Of a stretch of DNA of 64,000 nt, positions 44,356 to 52,753 are shown piece by piece; positions within the stretch are counted from its first letter, which is position 1, and each line of letters begins with the position of its first letter. The notes beneath the pieces were generated by a model. It saw only the letters and a program-made list of their open reading frames with translations, did no database searches and had not been told where the DNA came from. The translations under genes and the position numbers were made by a program. Location: contig NZ_JAKKFH010000062.1 of NCBI RefSeq assembly GCF_022230925.1, forward strand, positions 186,001 to 250,000, written 5' to 3'. Origin of the DNA: Micromonospora alfalfae (GTDB lineage: Bacteria > Actinomycetota > Actinomycetes > Mycobacteriales > Micromonosporaceae).

Positions 44356-44372
44356 ATACCCCCCGGGGGTAT
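44356..44372. promoter_or_regulatory. CsoR-type copper operator
   Basis: ATACCCCCCGGGGGTAT, a near-perfect palindrome of the form ATACCCC...GGGGTAT recognised by the copper-sensing repressor CsoR. It lies 25 bp upstream of the CopB start, covering the likely promoter, so copper should derepress the operon. No csoR gene is in the window. Confidence 0.85.
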
Positions 44373-44396
44373 GTTGAGGGCGAGGAGGCGATCACG

Positions 44397-46544
44397 ATGT
44401 CGCACGACCACCAGCACCACAAGATGAACACTTCCACCCAGGCGACAGACCGGATGAACGGACACGGTGACCACCCCGGTCGCTCGAAGGAACCCGGCGG
44501 GCGTGACGCCCCCGCAGGGAAGCACGACGCGCACGCCGGGCATGACAAGCACGCCGGGCACGACCCAGAGGCGTTTCGGCGCAAGTTTTGGCTGAGTCTG
44601 GCGTTGACGGTGCCGATCGTGGTGACCAGTCACATGGTGATGGACTGGTTCGGCTATCAGTTGGACTTCCCGGGCATCGGGTGGGTGGGTCCGGTGCTGG
44701 GCACGGTGGTGTTCGCCTACGGCGGGTGGCCGTTCCTACAGGGCGCAGTGCGGGAAGTCCGCGACCGGGCGCCGGGGATGATGCTGCTGATCGCGATGGC
44801 GATCACCGTCGCCTACGTCGCCTCCCTGGCGACGGCGTTGGGCGCGTTCGACCTGGACTTCTGGTGGGAGCTGGCCGCCCTGGTCACGATCATGCTGCTC
44901 GGGCACTGGCAGGAGATGAAGGCCATCGGCCAAGCCCAGGGCGCGCTGTCCGCTTTGGCGGCGCTGCTGCCCGACGACACCGAACGTCTCGGTGGCGACG
45001 GTCAGCCCGAGCAGGTGCGCGTCAGTGACCTGGACGTCGGCGACGTGGTGCTCGTGCGCCCAGGCGGCCGGGTGCCGGCCGACGGGCGGATCTCCGACGG
45101 CCGGGCGGAGCTTGACGAGTCGATGATTACCGGTGAGTCTCGTCCGGTGCCGCGCGAGGCGGGGGATCGGGTGGTGGCCGGCACGGTGGCCACCGACGCG
45201 GCGATCCGGGTCCGGGTCGAGGCCGTCGGTGAGGACACCGCCCTGGCCGGGATCCAGCGCCTGGTCGCCCAGGCGCAGCAGTCCAGTGGCCGGGCGCAGG
45301 TGCTGGCCGACCGGTTCGCCGCCTGGCTGTTCTACATCGCCAGCGCCACGGCCGTGGTGACGCTGCTTGTCTGGACGGTGTTCGGCAACCTCGACGAGGC
45401 GGTCGTGCGCACGGTGACGGTGCTGGTGATCGCCTGCCCGCATGCGCTCGGCCTGGCCATCCCTCTGGTGATCGCTCTGTCCACCGCCGTCGCCGCCAAG
45501 GGCGGCATCCTGATCAAGGACCGCCTCGCCCTGGAACGGATGCGCACGGTCGACGCGGTGTTGTTCGACAAGACCGGCACCCTGACCCGCGGGAAGCACG
45601 TCGTCACCGGCGTCACCGCCGCCACCGGAAGCAGCGACGCCGACGTCCTGGCGATCGCGGCGGCGGTGGAAGCCGACAGCGAGCATCCCCTCGCCCGGGC
45701 CATCGTCACTGCCGCCGCCCAGCAGGGGGCCCGGCGCACCGCGACGGGGTTCCGGTCACTGACCGGGCGCGGGGTACGCGCCGAGGTCGACGGCGTCAGC
45801 TACGCCGTCGGCGGGCCCGCGCTGCTGCGCGAACTGCGGGCCGCAGCGCCGGATGACCTGCGCCGCCAGCACGACGAGTGGTCGGGCCGGGGAGCCGCGG
45901 TGCTGCACCTGCTGCGCCTCGACGACGACCAGGCCAGGGTGATCGGCGCCCTCGCCCTCGAAGACCAGGTCCGTCCCGAAGCGCGGCAAGCCATCGCCGA
46001 ACTACGCCAGCAGGGCATCCGCAAGATCGCCATGATCACCGGTGACGCCCGCTCGGTCGCCGAGGCGGTCGCCGCGGACCTGGGCTTTCGCCCGGGCGAG
46101 GATGAGGTGTTCGCCGAGGTGCTGCCAGCGGACAAGGACGACGCCGTGGCCGAACTACAGAAACGCGGACTACGAGTGGCGATGGTCGGCGACGGCGTCA
46201 ACGACGCCCCCGCGCTGGCCCGCGCCGACGTCGGGATCGCGATCGGCGCCGGCACCGACGTCGCCATCGAGTCCGCCGGGGTGGTCCTCGCCTCCTCCGA
46301 CCCGCGCGCAGTCGCAGGGGTGATCCGCCTGTCCCGCGCCTCCTACCGAAAGATGATCCAGAACCTGGCCTGGGCCGCCGGTTACAACGTGATCGCCCTG
46401 CCGTTGGCCGCCGGCGTCCTCGCCTGGGCCGGGGTGACCCTCAGCCCCGCGATCGGGGCCGTGCTGATGTCCGCCTCCACCATCGTGGTCGCCCTCAACG
46501 CCCAACTCCTGCGCCGCGTGCACCTGCGCCCCGCGAGCGAGTGA
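44397..46544 (+). CDS. CopB-type copper-exporting P-type ATPase
   Basis: 715 residues from ATG 44397, with GAGGAGG upstream. His-rich N-terminus (MSHDHQHHKM ... HDAHAGHDKHAGHD) instead of CxxC metal domains. Eight membrane helices, actuator motif MITGES, transmembrane metal motif Cys347-Pro-His (CPH), phosphorylated Asp391 in DKTGTLT, and GDGVNDAPAL. CPH plus His-rich tail mark the P1B-3 (CopB) class, associated with Cu(II) or Cu(I) export. First gene of the operon behind the CsoR-type operator. Confidence 0.93.
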   Translation: MSHDHQHHKMNTSTQATDRMNGHGDHPGRSKEPGGRDAPAGKHDAHAGHDKHAGHDPEAFRRKFWLSLALTVPIVVTSHMVMDWFGYQLDFPGIGWVGPVLGTVVFAYGGWPFLQGAVREVRDRAPGMMLLIAMAITVAYVASLATALGAFDLDFWWELAALVTIMLLGHWQEMKAIGQAQGALSALAALLPDDTERLGGDGQPEQVRVSDLDVGDVVLVRPGGRVPADGRISDGRAELDESMITGESRPVPREAGDRVVAGTVATDAAIRVRVEAVGEDTALAGIQRLVAQAQQSSGRAQVLADRFAAWLFYIASATAVVTLLVWTVFGNLDEAVVRTVTVLVIACPHALGLAIPLVIALSTAVAAKGGILIKDRLALERMRTVDAVLFDKTGTLTRGKHVVTGVTAATGSSDADVLAIAAAVEADSEHPLARAIVTAAAQQGARRTATGFRSLTGRGVRAEVDGVSYAVGGPALLRELRAAAPDDLRRQHDEWSGRGAAVLHLLRLDDDQARVIGALALEDQVRPEARQAIAELRQQGIRKIAMITGDARSVAEAVAADLGFRPGEDEVFAEVLPADKDDAVAELQKRGLRVAMVGDGVNDAPALARADVGIAIGAGTDVAIESAGVVLASSDPRAVAGVIRLSRASYRKMIQNLAWAAGYNVIALPLAAGVLAWAGVTLSPAIGAVLMSASTIVVALNAQLLRRVHLRPASE

Positions 46545-46604
46545 GAAGCGGCGATCGCGGGATCGGCCGGGATGAGCCGACGGCGGCACACTAGCGTGGA
46601 GCGC

Positions 46605-47036
46605 ATGACCCAGCCAGCAGCACGAACCGGACACCTGGTCCGGTTCGTGCTGCTGGCCTGCACCCTCATCGGGCTGGCCGCCATGCACAGCCTCGGCCAC
46701 GACCCTTTGTCGATGCGATCCGACAGCGGGCACAGCAGCCCCACCACCGCCGTACTGGCCCCGCCCGCCGCTCAAGACGGATGCACCAGCGACACCTGCG
46801 ACCAGCAAACGGTTACACCGGCCGGCCACGGCAACGGGCACATGCCCGGCTGGCAGGTGTGCCTGGCCGTGGTCACCGCTCTCAGCCTCGCGGTTGTCCT
46901 CGGTCTCCTGCTGTTCACGCACACCAGCCGCGCCCATACCCGCATCCGCTCTGCCTGCTGTGCCACAAGTTGCCGGGCACCGCCCGCGCGCAGGCTCGGA
47001 CTACACCTGGCCTCGGTGTCGGTGCTGCGCACATAG
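46605..47036 (+). CDS. DUF6153-like membrane protein of copper operon
   Basis: 143 residues from ATG 46605 (GTGGAGC upstream), 60 bp after copB. Two membrane helices (residues about 14-30 and 84-104) flank an outside loop with a Cys pair and His residues (QDGCTSDTCDQQ, AGHGNGHMPG). The C-terminus ends in RAPPARRLGLHLASVSVLRT, as in DUF6153 proteins found beside copper genes. May bind copper at the membrane; function unproven. Confidence 0.72.
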   Translation: MTQPAARTGHLVRFVLLACTLIGLAAMHSLGHDPLSMRSDSGHSSPTTAVLAPPAAQDGCTSDTCDQQTVTPAGHGNGHMPGWQVCLAVVTALSLAVVLGLLLFTHTSRAHTRIRSACCATSCRAPPARRLGLHLASVSVLRT

Positions 47037-47132
47037 GGGCACCCGCGCTGCCCGGCGGGCACCTCCGTCGGCTGCGTCGCGCGCCTGTCCCATGCACGCA
47101 GTTTTCCTTGACACCGAAAGGCACAACCCGCG

Positions 47133-47795
47133 ATGACTCGCACTCACCTGCGCCGCGCCGTCATGGCCGCGCTCAGCTTCACCGCCGCCGTCAACCTCAC
47201 CGGATGCGGCGCCGGCGACCACAGCTCCGCCGCGGGCGGGCACAGCTCCACCATGGCCAGCCCGACCGCCACCAGCGGCCAGAACACCAGCCCTGGGGCC
47301 GGCAACCCGGCTGACGTCATGTTCGCCCAGATGATGATCCCGCACCACCAGCAGGCCGTGCAGATGGCCGACCTCGCAGCCACCCGCGCCACCGGCCCCG
47401 AGGTCAAGCAACTCGCCGCCCAGATCAAGGCCGCCCAAGGGCCAGAGATCGACACCATGACCCGGTGGCTGGCCGCCTGGGGCACGCCCACACCGACGGC
47501 CAGCAACACCGGCATGCACCACGGCACGAGCCCCAGCGCCATGCCCGGCATGGACCACAGCATGCCCGGCATGATGACCGACGCCGACATGGCCAAACTC
47601 GCCGCCGCCACCGGCACCGAGTTCGACAAGCAGTTCCTCACCATGATGATCGCCCACCACCAGGGCGCTATCACCATGGCCAAGGACGAGACCACAAACG
47701 GCGCCAACGCCGACGCCAAGGCCCTCGCCCAGCAGATCATCGACGACCAGCAGGCCGAGATCGCCACCATGAACAAGATCCTCGCCCGGATCTAA
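47133..47795 (+). CDS. DUF305 lipoprotein, metal-related
   Basis: 220 residues. Signal peptide with lipobox LTGC near residue 25. Two DUF305 halves, each with a His/Met motif: MFAQMMIPHHQQAV and LTMMIAHHQGAI, separated by a Met/His-rich linker (GMHHGTSPSAMPGMDHSMPGM). Such proteins are ferritin-like helical bundles found in copper resistance loci; the Met/His motifs suggest extracellular copper binding. Third gene of the copper operon. Confidence 0.88.
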   Translation: MTRTHLRRAVMAALSFTAAVNLTGCGAGDHSSAAGGHSSTMASPTATSGQNTSPGAGNPADVMFAQMMIPHHQQAVQMADLAATRATGPEVKQLAAQIKAAQGPEIDTMTRWLAAWGTPTPTASNTGMHHGTSPSAMPGMDHSMPGMMTDADMAKLAAATGTEFDKQFLTMMIAHHQGAITMAKDETTNGANADAKALAQQIIDDQQAEIATMNKILARI

Positions 47796-47803
47796 CGATC
47801 GGT

Positions 47804-47831
47804 TGCCCGGGCGTCTCACGACGCCCGGGCA
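47804..47831 (+). terminator. copper operon terminator
   Basis: A perfect 12-bp stem (TGCCCGGGCGTC 47804-47815 with GACGCCCGGGCA 47820-47831) with a 4-nt loop, 8 nt after the DUF305 stop. No T-run, but position and strength fit a terminator. Confidence 0.7.
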
Positions 47832-47958
47832 CTCGCCACCTTCTCACTGGCAGGGCAGGTTGCGCCTGGCCGCGGTGCTCACCGGCGAGGGACCCGGACA
47901 CACCGACGGGGTGCCGCTGATCCACTTCCCGGGATGAGCTACGGCGGGCCGAGCAACG

Positions 47959-48216
47959 TCAGCCCCGGGCCCTCGCCCAGGAGAGGAAGCGCTCGGTCAT
48001 CCTGGTCGGTGGATGATCCGGATGGAGCTGGGTGAGCTGGATCGTCGCCTCGTGCATCAGAGTGCCGAGGTAGATCAGCAGTGCGGTCCGGCTGGTCCGG
48101 TACTCCGTCAGCAGGGCGAGCTTGGCCGGTTGGCAGGGCCACTCGGTGCCACAGTTCCGGCACCGCCACAGCGGGCGCATTGCGACGTGCGGGACGGGCG
48201 GCCGGACCACCACCAT
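47959..48216 (-). CDS. small zinc-ribbon-like conserved protein
   Basis: Probably 85 residues from ATG 48216; ATG 48180 is an alternative that starts right at the conserved part. Core pattern MRPLWRCRNCGTEWPC with Cys residues that could bind a metal, then LLTEYRTSRTALLIYLGTLMHEATIQL. Small proteins of this kind are common near WhiJ/DUF397 genes in actinomycetes and are sometimes labelled flavin reductase without support. Divergent from the XRE gene across about 280 bp. Confidence 0.6.
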   Translation of the reverse strand: MVVVRPPVPHVAMRPLWRCRNCGTEWPCQPAKLALLTEYRTSRTALLIYLGTLMHEATIQLTQLHPDHPPTRMTERFLSWARARG

Positions 48217-48495
48217 CACCGCCACCGCGCCGAGGGCTGCTGGGCTGTCGGGGTGAGCACATCGACCTCCTCGGGGACGGGGAAGGGGCCGCTCCCGCAA
48301 GGGGGAAACGGGAGCGACCCCGGGGGCAGGGCCCACCGCCGCCATTCCGGCCACCAGCGGACCCGCCACTGGTGACAGTGTGGTGATGAGCCGACTACCG
48401 TCGATACGTGCTCGCGCCATCTGTGCAGCTCAGCGGTCCAGGTGAGCACCCATGAGGGACACGCCGAGCCAGACTGAGCGAAGGTTGGGGAATCA

Positions 48496-49296
48496 ATGGG
48501 GACCGTCACCGACTACGTGCTGGAGGAGTTGCGCCTGTTCCGGACGGGGTCCGGGCTCAGTCAGGACGACTTCGGCAGGGGCATCGGTTATTCGGGTTCA
48601 CACGTCAGCTCCGTGGAGACCGGTGGGCGACCGCCCACGAAGGAGTACATGAGGGCGGTCGACACCCAGCACCGGACCGGCGGACGTTTCCTGCGCATGC
48701 TGGACGGGTTGGCCCGGCTCGACGCCGAGCCGGCCTGGCTGCGCGAGTGGATCGAGTTCGAGCGGGAGGCGACCACGCTGCGCTGGTTCGAGTTGGCGTA
48801 CGTGCCGGGCCTGCTCCAGACCGAGCGGTACGCCCGCGCGACGCTGGCCGGTGGCCGGTTCGACGCCGAGGATGTGGACCGGATCGTCGCCTCCCGGTTG
48901 GAGCGCCAGGCGATCCTGCACCGCCCGCGCCCGCCGCAGCTCATCGCCGTGCTGGACGAGGCGGTGCTGCGCCGGCCGGTGCTCGACCAGCCGGGCCTCA
49001 TGGTCGAGCAGTGCGAGCACCTGGCCCAGTTGGCGACGGCGGAGCATATCCAGGTGCACATCGTGCCGGTGGATGCTGGGATGTATCTGGGGCTGGCCGG
49101 TCAGTTCATCATCGCCGAGATGCCGGACGGCGAGCGGGTGGCTCACGCCGACAACCAGCTCACCGCGCAGTTCGTCGATGCCTCGGCCGACGTCGCTAAG
49201 CTGGCGAAGACGTGGGAGATCGTGCGGAACGAGGCGCTCCCCCGCCGGCAGTCAACCGAGCTGATCAAGGAAGTGGCGAAGTCATGGGCATGCTGA
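48496..49296 (+). CDS. WhiJ-like XRE regulator (DUF5753)
   Basis: 266 residues. N-terminal helix-turn-helix (residues about 5-60, LSQDDFGRGIGYSGSHVSSVETG) followed by the DUF5753 domain (ELAYVPGLLQTERYARATL, LAEHIQVHIVPVDAGMYLGLAGQF-type sequence). Members such as WhiJ control development and antibiotic production in Streptomyces and work with DUF397 partners. The DUF397 gene overlaps its end by 13 nt. Confidence 0.88.
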   Translation: MGTVTDYVLEELRLFRTGSGLSQDDFGRGIGYSGSHVSSVETGGRPPTKEYMRAVDTQHRTGGRFLRMLDGLARLDAEPAWLREWIEFEREATTLRWFELAYVPGLLQTERYARATLAGGRFDAEDVDRIVASRLERQAILHRPRPPQLIAVLDEAVLRRPVLDQPGLMVEQCEHLAQLATAEHIQVHIVPVDAGMYLGLAGQFIIAEMPDGERVAHADNQLTAQFVDASADVAKLAKTWEIVRNEALPRRQSTELIKEVAKSWAC

Positions 49297-49472
49297 CCCC
49301 ACAGTGGCGCAAGTCGACCCGGTCCGGCGGCAACGGCGGATCCTGCGTCGAGGTCGCCGACAACCTGCCGAGCGTGGTGCTGGTGCGTGACACCAAGGAC
49401 CGCGACGGCGGCACCCTGCACGTCGACCCGACGGCCTGGAAGACCTTCGTCGAGTACGCCAAACAGCACTGA
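49284..49472 (+). CDS. DUF397 protein
   Basis: 62 residues from ATG 49284 inside the end of the XRE gene. Family pattern: PQWRKSTRSGGNGGSCVEVA, VLVRDTKDRDGGTL and the final PTAWKTFVEYAK. Small partner, possibly antitoxin-like or ligand-like, of the upstream WhiJ-type regulator. Confidence 0.9.
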   Translation: MGMLTPQWRKSTRSGGNGGSCVEVADNLPSVVLVRDTKDRDGGTLHVDPTAWKTFVEYAKQH

Positions 49473-49480
49473 CCAAAACC

Positions 49481-49514
49481 GAGTAGAAGGCCCCCACCCG
49501 AGGGCCTTCTACTC
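49481..49514. terminator. strong hairpin between convergent genes
   Basis: GAGTAGAAGGCCC (49481-49493) pairs perfectly with GGGCCTTCTACTC (49502-49514), 8-nt loop, 8 nt after the DUF397 stop and 60 nt from the stop of the convergent membrane-protein gene. Bidirectional terminator. Confidence 0.75.
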
Positions 49515-49573
49515 GCATTCCCGGGCTCGATCACGCCCTACGGGCCCGGGAGTCGGACAACAGCGGCGGAGTT

Positions 49574-50647
49574 TCAGCTCGCTATCACCGCTGTCTGCGT
49601 TCCCTGCTGGGCGCCGGGGCGGGCGAGCAGAATCGCGGCACCCGCGAGCATGACCCCGGCGATGGTCAGGGCGAGAACCTGCCAAGTTGGCCCGACCGGG
49701 TAATAGCGGCCGGGGTTGAACGCGCTGTGCACGGTGAAGACCGGGCCGACGTCGCCGTGATCTCTGAATGCCCGCAGCACGTTGCCGTACAGGGCTACTG
49801 CCGGCAGAGCGAGCGCGATCAGCGCTACGGCCCAGAGCCCGGCGGAGGCGCGCCGCCGTTCGGCCGACGCCTCCACGATCCGGTACGCGAGGGCCGCTGC
49901 GATCAGCCACCCCACGACAAGTCCGATCAGGATGCCCGCCACGATCAGAGGTAGGAACAAGGACGTGCTCTGCACCCAGCCGTCGAGGTGGACAGAGCCG
50001 TGCTCGGCGCTGACGTAGCTCCGCACCTGGAGTGTCAGCCCGTTCGACCTGGCGCTGAACGTCGAGTTGCGCATCGGGAGGTCGACGAAGGATTTGGTGT
50101 CAGGGTTGAACGCGAACGCTTGGCCGCCGAGTGGCGTGACGTCGGAGACTGACCAGCCATCAGCTGAGAAACGCTGCCGGGCCTGCTCAGCGTCCCAGTT
50201 GGCATCGACTTCGGAAGTCGTCGAGATCGACTCCTCCTGCCATGGTGACGCGACGCGCAGCTGGACGGAATCGTTGGCGGCACCGCTGGCCCGCTGGGCC
50301 AGGCTGGCGGTCGTGGCGTCGTCGGGCAGGTCCGCGAACGTCTGGGAACCTGTCCACGACCCGACGGCCCCACCGAACGCGCCCATCGTCAGGGCGAGGA
50401 GGACCGCCGCGATCACCGCGAGCGGCCGGCGGGTGGGGAGCCGGAGCCGCTGGCGCAGGCCGCTGGCGAGCAGGTGCAGGGCCTCCCCGGGCCGAGGGCG
50501 GCGCTGCCCGGGTGCTGCCATCTCAAGGAGCGTGGTGATCATCTCGGTGCCGTACCGGCGCCGATGCCGGCCCGGGTACGCAAGCAGCAGCTTGCGGTAG
50601 TGGCGTTCGAGACTGCGGTCGCCGGCCGACCACGTGGCGGCGGTCAT
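49574..50647 (-). CDS. membrane protein co-transcribed with PadR
   Basis: 357 residues from ATG 50647, overlapping the padR stop by 4 nt. The N-terminus (LERHYRKLLLAYPGRHRRRYGTEM) is the cytoplasmic start often seen in permease-like partners of PadR regulators. Membrane helix 1 lies near 77-97, an extracellular domain spans about 100-230, and three or four more helices follow (LFLPLIVAGILIGLVVGWLIAA and on). Function unknown; probably what PadR regulates. Confidence 0.72.
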   Translation of the reverse strand: MTAATWSAGDRSLERHYRKLLLAYPGRHRRRYGTEMITTLLEMAAPGQRRPRPGEALHLLASGLRQRLRLPTRRPLAVIAAVLLALTMGAFGGAVGSWTGSQTFADLPDDATTASLAQRASGAANDSVQLRVASPWQEESISTTSEVDANWDAEQARQRFSADGWSVSDVTPLGGQAFAFNPDTKSFVDLPMRNSTFSARSNGLTLQVRSYVSAEHGSVHLDGWVQSTSLFLPLIVAGILIGLVVGWLIAAALAYRIVEASAERRRASAGLWAVALIALALPAVALYGNVLRAFRDHGDVGPVFTVHSAFNPGRYYPVGPTWQVLALTIAGVMLAGAAILLARPGAQQGTQTAVIAS

Positions 50648-50985
50648 GCGGACACCGCCCCGAAGCCCAGGGCACCACCGAGGCGCTTGCTCAGCTGGTC
50701 ATCGGCCGCCGTCGCATGCCGACGCAGTCGCTCGGCCTGGGCTTGCAGGGCCGCTGCTCCCGCCTCGTTGAGCCGGTAGTAGCGACGAAGTCGCCCGTCG
50801 ACGGCCTCCTCCCGGTCAACCTCGATCAGGCGTTGCTCGACCAAACGGTCGAGTGCGCCGTAGAGGGTGCCCGGCCGCAGCTTCACGTCGCCCGCCGACA
50901 AATCTTCCACCGCCTGCACTACCCCGTAGCCGTGCAACGGCTGGGCGGCCAGAGCGGTGAGGATGAGAAAGGTAGATTCATGCAT
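50644..50985 (-). CDS. PadR-family transcriptional regulator
   Basis: 113 residues from ATG 50985. Winged helix with FLILTALAAQPLHGYGVVQAVEDLS and LRPGTLYGALDRLVEQRLIE, then a short C-terminal dimerisation helix (PadR-s1 type). Likely represses its own operon. The promoter reads straight into the start codon with no room for a ribosome site, so the mRNA appears leaderless. Confidence 0.92.
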   Translation of the reverse strand: MHESTFLILTALAAQPLHGYGVVQAVEDLSAGDVKLRPGTLYGALDRLVEQRLIEVDREEAVDGRLRRYYRLNEAGAAALQAQAERLRRHATAADDQLSKRLGGALGFGAVSA

Positions 50986-50991
50986 GCGTGG

Positions 50992-51020
50992 ATAATACGT
51001 GCGGCGTTATATAACGTCAA
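50992..51020 (-). promoter_or_regulatory. padR promoter with palindromic operator
   Basis: Reading leftward: TTGACG (51020-51015), a 17-bp spacer, TATTAT (50997-50992), then 6 bases and the padR ATG. The start point would fall on or next to the A of ATG, predicting a leaderless transcript. The spacer contains the perfect 12-bp palindrome CGTTATATAACG (51005-51016), well placed for PadR autorepression. Confidence 0.8.
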
Positions 51021-51095
51021 ATATCCTATCCAGGAGGGCGTCAACCCAGCACCGTCTGCCCGGACACATCCGCTCCCACCAGTCATGCTGGAAGC

Positions 51096-51800
51096 ATGAT
51101 CGCGCGCTTCAAGGATCTCTGTCTGGACGCCAACGACCCGCTCGCACTCGGCGGCTTCTGGGCCCGCATGCTCGACGGTGACGTGGCCGATGCCGGTGAC
51201 GACGACACCCGGGTGGACCCGCGCTCCGCGCGCTCCAACGCCGAGTCGATCTGGGTGAACAAGGTGCCCGAGCCTCGGGTCGGCAAGACCCGCGTACACC
51301 TGGATCTGCGGTTGGCCGACGCGGACCCGGCGGCGCTGCTCGCGGACGGCGCCCAACTGGTACGCGACCCAGGCGGTGAGGCGTCCTGGTGGGTGCTCGA
51401 CGACCCGGAGGGCAACGAGTTCTGCGCGTTCCCGGCTCGCGACGGTGCCCTGCCGGGCCCGTTCGAGTTGGTCGTCGACTCGACCGACCCGGTTGCGCAG
51501 GCGACCTGGTGGGCCGGGGTGGTCGGCGGCACCGTCGAGCACGAGTTGAGCACCTCGTCGGTGGCCGGCGCGGCCGGGTTCCCGTGGGAGTACTGGGTGT
51601 TCGTCGGGGTGGCCGAGCCCAAGACGGTCAAGAATCGGCTGCACTGGGACGTCGACCTGGTCGACCCGGAGCCAATGGCGCTGATCGCGGCGGGCGCGAC
51701 CCTGCTGCGGGAGCCTCTCGACGAGGCGCACTGGTGGTGGGTGCTGGCCGACCCCGAGGGCAACGAGTTCTGCGCCTTCGCCCCACGCCCCACCGGGTGA
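51096..51800 (+). CDS. VOC-superfamily (glyoxalase-like) protein, tandem domains
   Basis: 234 residues from ATG 51096. Two similar glyoxalase-like units: residues about 5-112 (LCLDANDPLALGGFWARMLDG ... DPEGNEFCAF) and about 118-230 (LVVDSTDPVAQATWWAGVVGG ... DPEGNEFCAF). The repeated DPEGNEFCAF end shows the duplication. May bind a metal and a small ligand; no substrate can be assigned. Confidence 0.87.
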   Translation: MIARFKDLCLDANDPLALGGFWARMLDGDVADAGDDDTRVDPRSARSNAESIWVNKVPEPRVGKTRVHLDLRLADADPAALLADGAQLVRDPGGEASWWVLDDPEGNEFCAFPARDGALPGPFELVVDSTDPVAQATWWAGVVGGTVEHELSTSSVAGAAGFPWEYWVFVGVAEPKTVKNRLHWDVDLVDPEPMALIAAGATLLREPLDEAHWWWVLADPEGNEFCAFAPRPTG

Positions 51801-51985
51801 ACGACCGACTACCGAGCGCGGGCGTCGTCGGCTAGCGTTTTCCTAGCGCCGTAGCCGGCGCGTTCGCCGCCGCCGTCGACACGCCTCCGGCCGACCCATG
51901 CCTGCCCGATCGGTTGGTAATCGCGGGAACGTCCCCCCGCCGCTCCCCCGGTTCGGCAGGATCGTCCCAACGAGGAGGTGCCGTC

Positions 51986-52417
51986 GTGCAGGACACCCGC
52001 GCTCTCGCCCTGACGTTCGAGGTGAGCGGCCTGCCACCGGTCAAGACCGAAGCGTTGTCCATCTTCGCCGCCGGGCACCGGCAGGCGACGAGGGTCCGCA
52101 CCCTGCTCCAGGCCGCCCTCGCCGCGGCCCAACGCACCGGCTGGACGCCGTTGCCCGGGCCGATCGAGGTGGACCTGGTGTTGCGTTGCCCGCCCGGGCA
52201 CCGTACGTCCGACGCCAGCACCCTGCTCGGCGGCGTCTGCGCGGTGTTGCAGGACAAGAAGCGGGTGTCGAGCATCGGCCTCGCCCACCTCGGCGTGCTG
52301 GTGGACGTCGCCCTCTACGACGACGACCGGCAGATCCGTCGGCTGTCGTACCACGAGGAGCCGGCGGAGGAGTTCTCGTACCAGGTGCGGGTCGCCGCCG
52401 CACCGACCGGGGTTTGA
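51986..52417 (+). CDS. uncharacterised protein, possible RusA-like fold
   Basis: 143 residues from GTG 51986, with GAGGAGG 7 nt upstream. Not recognised with confidence. An N-terminal strand-rich part (LALTFEVSGLPPVKTEAL) is followed by a helix (TRVRTLLQAALAAAQ), IEVDLVLRCPP, then SDASTLLGGVCAVLQDK and LYDDDRQIRRLSY. The order strand, D-containing helix, DDDRQI resembles RusA-type Holliday junction resolvases, where two Asp clusters bind metal, but the DxDN motif is not intact. A small gene with matching direction follows. Confidence 0.45.
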   Translation: MQDTRALALTFEVSGLPPVKTEALSIFAAGHRQATRVRTLLQAALAAAQRTGWTPLPGPIEVDLVLRCPPGHRTSDASTLLGGVCAVLQDKKRVSSIGLAHLGVLVDVALYDDDRQIRRLSYHEEPAEEFSYQVRVAAAPTGV

Positions 52418-52464
52418 CCGACGTCCGCGGTGGGGTATCGCGGACGCCGACGAAGGGAGCACCG

Positions 52465-52740
52465 ATGTCGGAGCCACATGTCACGCTCGACCCCCGCGGG
52501 CTCGATCCTGTGCAGCAGAAGCTGCGCGGCCCGCTGGAGGAGCAGCTGACCTCGGCGCTTCAGGCGGCCACCGAGCGGGTCCGCTCCGGCTACGCCGGCG
52601 AACCGGTCGAGCAGGTCTGCCAGCGGCTGTTGGAGGAGACCCGCTCCGGGTTGCATCCCGACATCGCTGCCGGGTTCAACCCGGACATGGACGAGTTCTG
52701 CCGGGTGGCGGTGGCGATCGTCCGGCGCGAGGACGGCTGA
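52465..52740 (+). CDS. small uncharacterised protein
   Basis: 91 residues from ATG 52465 with GAAGGGAG upstream, 47 bp after the previous gene, so probably one operon. Predicted helical (LRGPLEEQLTSALQAATERVRSG, VEQVCQRLLEET) with an acidic loop PDIAAGFNPDMDEF. No family recognised. Confidence 0.65.
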   Translation: MSEPHVTLDPRGLDPVQQKLRGPLEEQLTSALQAATERVRSGYAGEPVEQVCQRLLEETRSGLHPDIAAGFNPDMDEFCRVAVAIVRREDG

Positions 52741-52753
52741 GCCGCGGCGGCTC

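Noticed and set aside
44172..44396. N-terminal extension of the copper ATPase from 44172
   Set aside because: The added 75 codons read as random and would place the CsoR operator inside the gene; ATG 44397 has a strong ribosome site and the expected His-rich start.
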